Assembly (NCBI RefSeq): GCF_030129945.1
Contig: NZ_JARRAF010000004.1
Coordinates: 124,001 to 188,000 of the forward strand
Length of the DNA: 64,000 nt
Source: Parachitinimonas caeni
GTDB lineage: Bacteria > Pseudomonadota > Gammaproteobacteria > Burkholderiales > Chitinimonadaceae
Direction: 5' to 3'
Part shown: positions 55,603-64,000 of the stretch, piece by piece
How positions within the stretch are numbered: the first letter of the stretch is position 1
How the letters are laid out: every line of letters begins with the position of its first letter
Position numbers and translations under genes: made by a program
Notes under the pieces: generated by a model
Told to the model about the DNA's origin: nothing
The model's input: the letters and a program-made list of their open reading frames with translations, nothing else
The model's database searches: none

Positions 55603-55639
55603 AAAAAGCCCCGCCAGTTTGTACTGAGCGGGGCTTTTT
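55603..55639. terminator. Bidirectional terminator
   Basis: AAAAAGCCCCGC pairs with GCGGGGCTTTTT across 13 nt, between the convergent rlmJ and guaB. Confidence 0.88.
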
Positions 55640-55703
55640 GCTGGTGTGACTGGCAGTAAAAGGTCAACCGAACTTGGGTTGGCGCCTGCAGAGCAATCAC
55701 CAA

Positions 55704-57242
<1,539 letters not shown>

Positions 57243-57396
57243 TCAGTTAGTGCATAAGCTGGAATGAAGGATTGCAGCTGCTGTGCCAGGGTTCCGGATT
57301 GATCTGGCGAGGGCGTCTCGCCGTATTGGCGACGGGAAGCTCGGGTTGGCGGCTGCGGTGAAGGCACCAAGAAAGCGCCGGATCAGAGGGAAAACA

Positions 57397-58572
57397 ATGA
57401 CTATGCTCGGGTCGCCGGTCATCGGCTTGATCCTGTCAGGCGGCGGTGCCCGCGCCGCCTATCAGGTAGGTGTACTGCGGGCGATTGCCAAATCTTTGCC
57501 ACCAAAGATTCCCACACCGTTCAAGATCATTTGTGGCACTTCGGCGGGGGGCATCAATGCAGCCTCGCTGGCGGCGGGTGCGCAGGATTTTCGCAAGAGT
57601 GTGTGCCGGCTTGAATACCTATGGAAGAACCTGCAAGTGGAGCAGGTTTATCGTAGCGACTTCGCAACCTTTGCCCGCTACTTCGGGCACTGGATCGTAT
57701 CGCTGGTGATTGGCGGCATGGGTAAGCGAAATCCCCGCTCCCTGCTCGACAACACACCGCTCGAAGCCATGCTCACCAAGCTTGTCAATTTCGATGGCAT
57801 CCAGAGCGCAATCGACTCGGGTTTTCTGAGGGCTTTGAGTATCACTGCTTCAGGTTACAACAGTGGCCAGTCGGTCTCTTTTTTCCAGGCTGTTGAAGAA
57901 ATGGAAGGCTGGAATCGGGCCCAGCGGCTAGGCTGCCGGTCCAGGATCGAGATCAAGCATCTGATGGCGACTTCCGCCATCCCTTTTGTGTTTCCGGCCG
58001 TGCGCATCAATCGGGAATTCTTTGGCGATGGCTCGGTGCGGCAGGTAGCCCCCATCAGCCCGGCTTTGCATCTGGGCTCGGAAAAAGTGCTGGTGATTGG
58101 CGCCAGCCCACCGCGCGAATTGCCGGGTGAGCGTCTGCGGGCACCCAATTATCCGACGCTGGCGCAAGTAGCCGGTCATTTGATGAACAGTATCTTCATT
58201 GATGGTCTGGAAGTGGATCTGGAGCGCATCACCCGCGTCAACCGCACCTTGTCGTTCATTCCGCCCGAGGTGAAGGAGCGCAAGGATGTCGCCCTCAGGG
58301 AAGTGGAAATGCTGGTGATTGCGCCATCCAAGGCATTGGAGATGATCGCGGCACGCCATGCCATGCATTTCCCGACCACAATGAAATTCATGCTCGGCGG
58401 CCTGGGGGCCCTTAAGCGCCAAGGTTCGGTGGTGGCGTCCTACCTGCTGTTCCACAAGCATTACACCAGAGACTTGATTGAGCTTGGCTATCAGGATGCA
58501 ATGCGGCGGCAAGACGATATTGTTGAGTTTCTCGGCTATGATAGTCCCGCCCCCAAGCGTTCTGAAGGATAA
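57397..58572 (+). CDS. Patatin-like phospholipase
   Basis: A 391-residue Ser-Asp lipid acyl hydrolase. The oxyanion loop SGGGARAAYQVGVLRA, the nucleophile S49 in GTSAGG and the aspartate D211 in FFGDGSVRQ are intact. No signal peptide is seen. The C-terminal region (after 290) contains VEMLVIAPSKALEMIAARHA and is seen in larger bacterial patatins. ATG 57397 follows AGAGGG; the open frame starts earlier at 57283. It leads an operon with two lipoproteins, so its substrate may be envelope lipid. Confidence 0.9.
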   Translation: MTMLGSPVIGLILSGGGARAAYQVGVLRAIAKSLPPKIPTPFKIICGTSAGGINAASLAAGAQDFRKSVCRLEYLWKNLQVEQVYRSDFATFARYFGHWIVSLVIGGMGKRNPRSLLDNTPLEAMLTKLVNFDGIQSAIDSGFLRALSITASGYNSGQSVSFFQAVEEMEGWNRAQRLGCRSRIEIKHLMATSAIPFVFPAVRINREFFGDGSVRQVAPISPALHLGSEKVLVIGASPPRELPGERLRAPNYPTLAQVAGHLMNSIFIDGLEVDLERITRVNRTLSFIPPEVKERKDVALREVEMLVIAPSKALEMIAARHAMHFPTTMKFMLGGLGALKRQGSVVASYLLFHKHYTRDLIELGYQDAMRRQDDIVEFLGYDSPAPKRSEG

Positions 58573-58579
58573 GCGTGAG

Positions 58580-59140
58580 ATGCATCGCAATCGCAACTGG
58601 CTGTGCCTTGTCTTGATGCTGCCCCTGCTCGCGGCTTGCGACCATTTTCCCTATTACGGCGGGAAGCCGCCCGGCATTGTCGATCCCTTGCTGGATCAGC
58701 GCGGCCTGCGTGCGCCGGCTGACTGGAACGAAGTAGCCCGCGATGCGGCTTACCGTGTCGTCCAGCGGGCGTCGCAGATCAAGGATTTAAGCAGCCGCAC
58801 GCTCTACGTGCCCATGCCGGCCAAGCCCACCCGCTTTACGCTGGCCATGCATACCTTTTTGATCTCCGGCCTGACCCAGATGGGACTGACGGTTTCTCAG
58901 CGTGCCGATGGCTCGTTGCCTGTGGAATTCGAGGTTCAGCCGGTTCAGCTGGAGCGAGGGTTGCAGCTGATTACCACAGCGTCGATCGGTAATGGTTCAC
59001 GCTACCTGTTCCGGGCCTCGGATGTGTATTACGTCAATAGCAACGATGCCCAGCTTTATCTGGATGCCTTGAATCAGCCACCGCCACCGCCTCCCCCTCC
59101 AACGCCGGTCAGAAAAATGCCGATTACAGGAGGCGCCTGA
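58580..59140 (+). CDS. Lipoprotein of unknown function
   Basis: A 186-residue protein with a lipobox (LVLMLPLLAAC, cysteine near residue 20). The mature domain (about 40-160) includes SQIKDLSSRTLYVPMP, LAMHTFLISGLTQMGLTVSQ and RYLFRASDVYYVNSNDAQLY. The C-terminus has an eight-proline run. AAGGA lies upstream of ATG 58580. Its stop overlaps the start of the FlgO-like gene (TGATGA). Its position suggests a partner of that protein at the outer membrane. Confidence 0.75.
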   Translation: MHRNRNWLCLVLMLPLLAACDHFPYYGGKPPGIVDPLLDQRGLRAPADWNEVARDAAYRVVQRASQIKDLSSRTLYVPMPAKPTRFTLAMHTFLISGLTQMGLTVSQRADGSLPVEFEVQPVQLERGLQLITTASIGNGSRYLFRASDVYYVNSNDAQLYLDALNQPPPPPPPPTPVRKMPITGGA

Positions 59141-59667
59141 TGAAACGCCTGCTGCGAGCGGCACTGCTCGCTTTAATGTGCGCACTGGCAGGTTGTGCCA
59201 GCTATGAGGCGGGTAGCGCCAACCGGCTGATACGTGCCAGCTATGACTCGACCGATACCCTGATCGGTCTGATGCCTGCGCCCCTGCCCAAGGATGCGCC
59301 CCTGCTGGTTGCCACTTTGGTCAATATCGATGCCCTGACCGAATCCTCCACGCTGGGTCGGATACTGTCCGAGCAGGTGTCGGCCCGCCTGACTCAGCAG
59401 GGCTATCAGGTTATCGAATTGAAAATGCGCGGCAGTGTGTTCGTAAAAGCCTCTCAGGGCGAGCTGATGCTGTCGCGCGAGATCAAGGATCTATCCCAAT
59501 CGCATCAGGCACAGGCCGTGGTGGTGGGCACCTATGCGCTCGGGCCACAACACCTGTTCGTCAACCTGAAGATACTGCGGCCGCAGGACAATCGCGTACT
59601 GTCAGCGCACGACGTCGCAATCAAGCTCGACAGCACGGTGCGCATGATGCTGATGTCGGAAACCTAG
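59140..59667 (+). CDS. FlgO family outer-membrane lipoprotein
   Basis: A 175-residue lipoprotein (lipobox ALMCALAGC). A FlgO/TolB-N-like domain follows: PLLVATLVNIDALTESSTLG, ILSEQVSARLTQQGYQVIEL, SQSHQAQAVVVGTYALGPQH and VNLKILRPQDNRVLSAHDVA. In Vibrio, FlgO stabilises the flagellar outer-membrane ring, but no flagellar gene lies nearby, so the role here may differ. The TAG stop codon (59665-59667) falls in the first bases of a repeat family copy. Confidence 0.85.
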   Translation: MKRLLRAALLALMCALAGCASYEAGSANRLIRASYDSTDTLIGLMPAPLPKDAPLLVATLVNIDALTESSTLGRILSEQVSARLTQQGYQVIELKMRGSVFVKASQGELMLSREIKDLSQSHQAQAVVVGTYALGPQHLFVNLKILRPQDNRVLSAHDVAIKLDSTVRMMLMSET

Positions 59668-59710
59668 TTGACGTTTGGTTTGCGGCCGGGTCGGGCCGAG
59701 TTTTGGGGTA
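59663..59710. repeat. Repeat family copy overlapping the stop codon of the FlgO-like gene
   Basis: CCTAGTTGACGTTTGGTTTG then CGGCCGGGTCGGGCCGAGTT and TTGGGG match the inverted right end of the 36259 element, with GGCTCT missing between CTA and GTTGAC. Confidence 0.75.
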
Positions 59711-59792
59711 AAGTCCTGGTTTGAAACCTGTGCGCTGGTAATTCATCCCTGCTGGCGTAAAATCGCCGGCCCTTTCCTGAACGCCGATCACC

Positions 59793-61787
59793 ATGCATTC
59801 GATGAATCCCCCACAGCGCGCTGCGGTCAAGCACCTGGATGGCCCTTTGCTGGTGCTGGCCGGGGCTGGGAGTGGCAAGACCCGCGTCATCACCCACAAG
59901 ATCGCCTATCTGATCGAGCAAGGGGGATATCAAGCCCGCAATATCGCGGCGATTACCTTCACCAACAAGGCTGCACGCGAAATGCAGGAACGGGTGTCCA
60001 GCCTGATCGACCCCGCCAAATCACGCGGCCTGACCGTTACCACCTTTCACTCACTGGGGCTGATGATCGTGCGCCAGGAGGCCCAGCATCTGGGGTACAA
60101 GCCGCAGTTTTCCATATTGGATGCGGCGGATAGCGCCAAACTCATTTCCGACCAGATTGCCACCACCGACAAGCAGGAAATACGCAAAGTACAGTCGCAG
60201 ATTTCGCGGCTGAAAAATGACTGGATTGGCCCTGATCGAGCGCTGGTGGAAGCCCAAAGCGACGGAGAGCTGCGACTGGCCCGCATCTATCGTGCATATC
60301 AAGACACCCTGCAGGCCTATCAGGCGGTTGATTTTGATGACCTGATCCGTCTGCCGGTCGAGCTGTTCGAGCATCATTCCGAAGTGCTGTTCAAGTGGCA
60401 GAACAGGCTCAGCTATCTATTGGTCGATGAATATCAGGACACCAATACCTGCCAATACCGGTTGCTCAAGCTGCTGACTGGTTGGCGTGGCATGTTCACG
60501 GCAGTTGGCGATGATGACCAGTCGATCTATGCCTGGCGCGGCGCCAACCTCGACAACCTGCGATTGCTGCAGGAAGACTTTCCCAAGCTCGAAGTCATCA
60601 AGCTTGAGCAGAACTACCGGTCCACAGTGCGGATTCTGAAGGCGGCCAATGCGGTGATCGCCCATAACACCAAGCTGTTCGAGAAGCAGTTGTGGAGTGA
60701 ACTGGGCATTGGCGACCCGATACAGGTCGTCGAAGCCAAAGATGAAGAGCACGAAGCCGAGCTGGTGGCCATGCGACTGCTGGCGCACAAATTTGAGCAC
60801 CGTACCAATTTTTCTGATTACGCCATTCTGTATCGAGGCAATCACCAGTCGCGCATCATTGAGCAGCAGTTGCGGAACCATAAAATTCCCTACGTGCTAT
60901 CGGGAGGGCAGTCTTTTTTTGATCGCGCAGAAATCAAGGATGTTCTGGCCTATCTACGCCTGTTTGCCAATGAAGACGACGATCCGGCATTCATCCGTGC
61001 CATCACGACACCCAAGCGTGGTGTCGGCAATGTCACCCTTGAAAAATTGGGCAATTATGCGGCCCGGCGCAAGGTCAGTTTGTTTGAAGGATTGTTTGAA
61101 ATTGCATTCGAGCATGAAGTCGGGGCGGCGCAGTACGCACCACTGAAGATGTTCGGGGACTTCATCAACCGCATGCAAGACAGGGCAAGGCGCGAGCCAG
61201 CGGGCGCCGTGCTGCGCGAGCTGTTGCACGCCATCGACTTCGAGACCTGGCTCTACGACAGCGAACCCGGCAAAGCGGGTGAAACCAAGTGGAAAAATGT
61301 ACTGGATCTGGTGGGTTGGCTGGAACGCAAGGGTGAAGAGGATGGCAAGAACCTGATCGAACTGACCCAGACCATCGCCCTGATCACCATGCTGGAAGGA
61401 CGGGATGAAGGTGAAATGGATGCGGTCAAACTGTCCACTTTGCATGCCTCGAAAGGCCTGGAATATCCGCATGTCTTTTTGGTCGGCTGCGAGGAGGGCA
61501 TATTGCCGCACCGAGAATCTCTCGATAATGGCATGGTCGAAGAAGAAAGACGGCTTATGTACGTTGGCATTACCCGAGCCCAGCGTAGTCTGACAATCAG
61601 TTATTGCAGTAAACGCAAACGGGCCGGCGAATGGCAGATTGTCGAGCCATCGCGCTTTATTGCCGAGTTGCCGGAAGACGAGATACGTATGTCCGGTAGA
61701 AAAAAAGATGGCCCTGCCGTGACGCGCGCCGAAGGTAAAGCCAAATTACAGAATTTGCTGGCCGGCCTTGGCGGCAACAAATCCTGA
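59793..61787 (+). CDS. rep: ATP-dependent DNA helicase Rep
   Basis: A 664-residue SF1 3'-5' helicase. Walker A is AGAGSGKT (K29), motif II is LLVDEYQDTN, motif III is VGDDDQSIYAWRGA, motif IV QNYRSTVRIL and motif VI VGITRAQRSLT. The length and the LNPPQ-like start (MNPPQRAAVKHLDGP) fit Rep rather than UvrD. It clears proteins ahead of replication forks. Start ATG 59793 versus 59802 is open. Confidence 0.92.
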   Translation: MHSMNPPQRAAVKHLDGPLLVLAGAGSGKTRVITHKIAYLIEQGGYQARNIAAITFTNKAAREMQERVSSLIDPAKSRGLTVTTFHSLGLMIVRQEAQHLGYKPQFSILDAADSAKLISDQIATTDKQEIRKVQSQISRLKNDWIGPDRALVEAQSDGELRLARIYRAYQDTLQAYQAVDFDDLIRLPVELFEHHSEVLFKWQNRLSYLLVDEYQDTNTCQYRLLKLLTGWRGMFTAVGDDDQSIYAWRGANLDNLRLLQEDFPKLEVIKLEQNYRSTVRILKAANAVIAHNTKLFEKQLWSELGIGDPIQVVEAKDEEHEAELVAMRLLAHKFEHRTNFSDYAILYRGNHQSRIIEQQLRNHKIPYVLSGGQSFFDRAEIKDVLAYLRLFANEDDDPAFIRAITTPKRGVGNVTLEKLGNYAARRKVSLFEGLFEIAFEHEVGAAQYAPLKMFGDFINRMQDRARREPAGAVLRELLHAIDFETWLYDSEPGKAGETKWKNVLDLVGWLERKGEEDGKNLIELTQTIALITMLEGRDEGEMDAVKLSTLHASKGLEYPHVFLVGCEEGILPHRESLDNGMVEEERRLMYVGITRAQRSLTISYCSKRKRAGEWQIVEPSRFIAELPEDEIRMSGRKKDGPAVTRAEGKAKLQNLLAGLGGNKS

Positions 61788-62280
61788 GCCTAATCATGCA
61801 GGACATAAGACTTAAACAATTTATTGCATTTAGGTCTAATGACGGATTTGATAAGCCAGATGGTATTTGATTGAATTGACCGACAATCTGATAATTACCC
61901 ATGATGGGGCGGATTGGTTTAGTGTATCGCTTAAATCTGCAAAATCAGGGTGATGCCTGCCAGTGGATGGCTCGGCAGATGTCAGGTATGCGGGGGCCAC
62001 ACTTGGCGCTAGCCCAGCGTGGAAGCCAGTTACAGCGCTTCTTCGTTTAAATGGCGTGCGGTTTGGTGTGGATCGGGGTCCGCAATAATTATTAAATATG
62101 ACCCGTGCTCAGAGTGCTACATAAAATGCAATATAAGTATTAACTGCTTTACAAGATTATTTTTGGTGTTTACAGGCGGCTCTGCATTGGCACGATGCAG
62201 CTATGATAAGATGCCGCCCGCCGAGGCAAGGCATAGACACATTCGAGTTAGATCATTATTTATTGAGGCATATTCAAGCT
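61788..62280. other. AT-rich intergenic region, about 490 bp, no gene supported
   Basis: No frame with a ribosome site or known domain was seen. The segment 62083-62170 is clearly richer in A+T than its surroundings (AATAATTATTAAATATG, AATATAAGTATTAAC) and may contain promoters for the NYN gene. Confidence 0.5.
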
Positions 62281-63219
62281 ATGGGAAGTCAGAGATTGAC
62301 CCGAATCGGGGTCTTTTACGATGGTAATTTTTTTTCGCACGTCAGTAATTTCTACAATTATCACCATCCACGCCGAGCGCGAATCAGTATTGACGGGCTG
62401 CATGCGTTTGTACGCAAAAAAGTTGCCGATTGTGAGAACACCGATGTGCGCTATTGCCAGATTGTTGATGCGCATTATTTTCGGGGTCGTCTGCGGGCGC
62501 AGGAGGCCCTGCATCGTGACTACCTGATGAAAGAGCGGGTCTTTGATGATGTACTGATGCGTGCCGGGGTGACCACCCACTACCTGCCGCTAGGCCCGGA
62601 AGGCGAGAAGGGCATTGATGTATGGCTGGCGCTCGAAGCTTATGAAACCGCATTGCACAAAGAATTTGATGTAATTGCCCTGATTGTGTGCGATGGGGAC
62701 TTCCTGCCCCTGCTGCGTAAGCTGAATACGCTGGGAACAAGAGTCATGCTGCTGGGCTGGGATTTCAAGTACACCGACCAGTCGGGGGATGAGAAGGAAA
62801 CCCGTACTGCGCAGACCCTGCTCGACGAGGCGACCTATCCGATCATGATGCATCAAGTGATTGATGACCGTGCCTTGAAGTCCGATTCCGATCTGAATGG
62901 CATTTTTGTCAGCCAGCGTACGCCTCTGCTAAGAGATGCCGACGAAACGGCCAGTCAGCCCGAGATTGGCAATTCCACCCATCAGCGCGGCACGGTTTAC
63001 AAGTTGAAGGAAGGTTTTGGCTTTATCCAGCCGGACTCTGGCGAGCGTGAAGTTTTCTTCTACTGGCGGGATGTCAATAACCGTGACTTCAATGAACTCA
63101 AGGTTGGCGACAAGGTGCAGTACTACCTCGGTGAAAATCATCGGGGTGTCTGTGCCAAGGAAGTAACCTGCCTGGGGGCAGAGATGCCTGATCAGGAAGA
63201 AGTGGAATTTGTTGAGTAG
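62281..63219 (+). CDS. NYN-domain ribonuclease-like protein with C-terminal cold-shock domain
   Basis: A 312-residue protein. The N-terminal NYN (LabA/PIN-like) domain has acidic residues in the expected places: D14 (GVFYDGNFF), D113 (KGIDVWLALEAY) and D138 region (LIVCDGDFLPLL). These ligate magnesium in RNA-cleaving members. Residues 237-300 form a cold-shock domain: GTVYKLKEGFGFIQPDSGER and VFFYWRDV, with RNP1-like GFGFI. The combination suggests binding and cutting of single-stranded RNA or DNA. ATG 62281 is chosen because the domain starts 10 residues later; an ATG at 62203 would add 26 residues. Confidence 0.85.
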   Translation: MGSQRLTRIGVFYDGNFFSHVSNFYNYHHPRRARISIDGLHAFVRKKVADCENTDVRYCQIVDAHYFRGRLRAQEALHRDYLMKERVFDDVLMRAGVTTHYLPLGPEGEKGIDVWLALEAYETALHKEFDVIALIVCDGDFLPLLRKLNTLGTRVMLLGWDFKYTDQSGDEKETRTAQTLLDEATYPIMMHQVIDDRALKSDSDLNGIFVSQRTPLLRDADETASQPEIGNSTHQRGTVYKLKEGFGFIQPDSGEREVFFYWRDVNNRDFNELKVGDKVQYYLGENHRGVCAKEVTCLGAEMPDQEEVEFVE

Positions 63220-63260
63220 ATATCGCGTAAACCTTGGGCTGCACAGCCCGAGTTGCCAAT

Positions 63261-63295
63261 AAAAAGCCGTGCAGGCAATCACTGCACGGCTTTTT
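63261..63295. terminator. Bidirectional terminator
   Basis: A 14-bp stem (AAAAAGCCGTGCAG and its complement) with a 7-nt loop separates the convergent NYN gene and the last gene. Confidence 0.9.
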
Positions 63296-63302
63296 ACTTG
63301 CC

Positions 63303-63995
63303 CTAACGTCCGCCACCGTGCAATTCGTTCAGCAGGGTTGCCAGATGTTTGTCGATTTCCAGCCCGCGCTTGTAGGCATCCAGCGCTGCCTGGGTGCCGC
63401 CCTGCACGATCTGCACCAGCATGTTTTCCTGTGACTCCTTCAGCCCCAGCATCAGCAGGGCATCTTCGAAGTCGCGCATCATGGTGTTGAAGGCTTCGAA
63501 GGTATCGGCCTGTTGCTGCTTATAGCCACGGTCGATCAGTGTCAGGATTTCCTTGGTGCGGTCCACGATCTTGCTCAGCGCCTCGGTTTCCATCGACTTC
63601 AACCGTTCCGATGCGCCTTCCACGAGCAAGGCCAGGTAATCCTTCAATTTGCCATACAGGCCGCTGTCGTCCATCGGCATATTCTTTATCAGCACCGAAA
63701 TCGCCCCGTAGTTGAAGGCGGTACGATTGCTGTAATCGACAATGCGCTTGCCCTCTGCCCCCAAATGGGTGAGTAGCACATTCTCCATGGCGCTGGTTCG
63801 GCCATCAGAATTCAGTGTCACGTTACCGCTGGCTTGGCGGATCTGGACGGCGGCAGACAAGCCGTATTCATTCATCGAATCGAGAATGGCTTTTGCCAGT
63901 GCCTGTGCGTCACCGAGCGTGAACATACGCCGGAAGAACTGGATGACGATGCCCAGCGCGCTGGTATCCGACATCGCAGACATAGCCACGCCCAT
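63303..63995 (-). CDS. C-terminal part of a probable response-regulator-type protein (5'-truncated)
   Basis: 230 residues are visible and the frame runs off the window end. SAMSDTSALGIVIQFFRRMF and AKAILDSMNEYGLSAAVQIR resemble the C-terminal domain that follows a receiver domain in some betaproteobacterial response regulators. The last 100 residues are helical (LSKIVDRTKEILTLIDRGYK, FEDALLMLGLKESQENMLVQ). No DNA-binding motif is visible. The ATG at 63995 is probably internal. Confidence 0.55.
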   Translation of the reverse strand: MGVAMSAMSDTSALGIVIQFFRRMFTLGDAQALAKAILDSMNEYGLSAAVQIRQASGNVTLNSDGRTSAMENVLLTHLGAEGKRIVDYSNRTAFNYGAISVLIKNMPMDDSGLYGKLKDYLALLVEGASERLKSMETEALSKIVDRTKEILTLIDRGYKQQQADTFEAFNTMMRDFEDALLMLGLKESQENMLVQIVQGGTQAALDAYKRGLEIDKHLATLLNELHGGGR

Positions 63996-64000
63996 GGCGT

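Overview
The window is a gene-dense piece of a betaproteobacterial chromosome. The moderately high GC, the order tig-clpP-clpX-lon-hupB-tRNA-ppiD, the nrdR-ribD...ribE-ribBA order and the anmK/M23 peptidase pair divergent from tyrS all fit Betaproteobacteria, and best a Neisseriales/Chromobacteriaceae-like lineage. This placement is inferred from gene order and protein style only. No prophage, complete insertion sequence, rRNA operon or CRISPR array was seen.

Region by region. 1-4.6 kb: the tail of a histidine-kinase-like ATPase, then a type VI secretion cargo module (thiolase-fold protein, PAAR-like DUF4150 protein, GHH/HNH nuclease toxin, beta-propeller candidate immunity protein). 4.8-13 kb: signalling genes, namely a small periplasmic molybdopterin-fold protein divergent from a Cache-HAMP-GAF-HD-GYP phosphodiesterase, and a FlgO/TolB-like regulator divergent from a large winged-helix/STAND ATPase/TPR membrane protein. 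13-17.5 kb: an accessory island of small unrecognised genes, including a paralogous pair. 18-27 kb: amn, an LplT-like MFS/acyltransferase fusion, a solute-binding protein, anmK with an M23 murein peptidase, and tyrS. 27-34.5 kb: a MoaD/ThiS-like protein, a second solute-binding protein, a DUF2145 pair, a zinc-ribbon membrane protein with a HEFGH motif, a BNR-type propeller, a LysR regulator and a lipoprotein aminopeptidase. 34.5-40.6 kb: nrdR and riboflavin genes (ribD, ribE, ribBA-like) interrupted by a methyltransferase, an SRPBCC protein, a double TonB-C protein and a 272-bp repeat element. 40.6-43 kb: gspLMN of type II secretion, detached from the other gsp genes. 43-52 kb: tRNA-Leu, the proteostasis block, hupB, tRNA-Asp and ppiD. 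52-64 kb: orphan cheR, a dinB/deoxyinosine-glycosylase pair, rlmJ, guaB, a patatin/lipoprotein/FlgO operon, rep, a NYN-cold-shock fusion and the end of a probable response regulator.

A family of short interspersed repeats links the regions. Its ends read GGCTCTGTTGACRTTTTRTTTCCGG, and these ends are flanked by TA. About ten full, hairpin-only or remnant copies lie between genes, and two of them supply the TAG stop codon of the adjoining gene. The 36.26-36.53 kb copy looks complete and non-coding, so the family is MITE-like.

Most starts were chosen by Shine-Dalgarno spacing, signal peptides or family length. Where the longest open frame is not the likely gene, this is stated in the entry.
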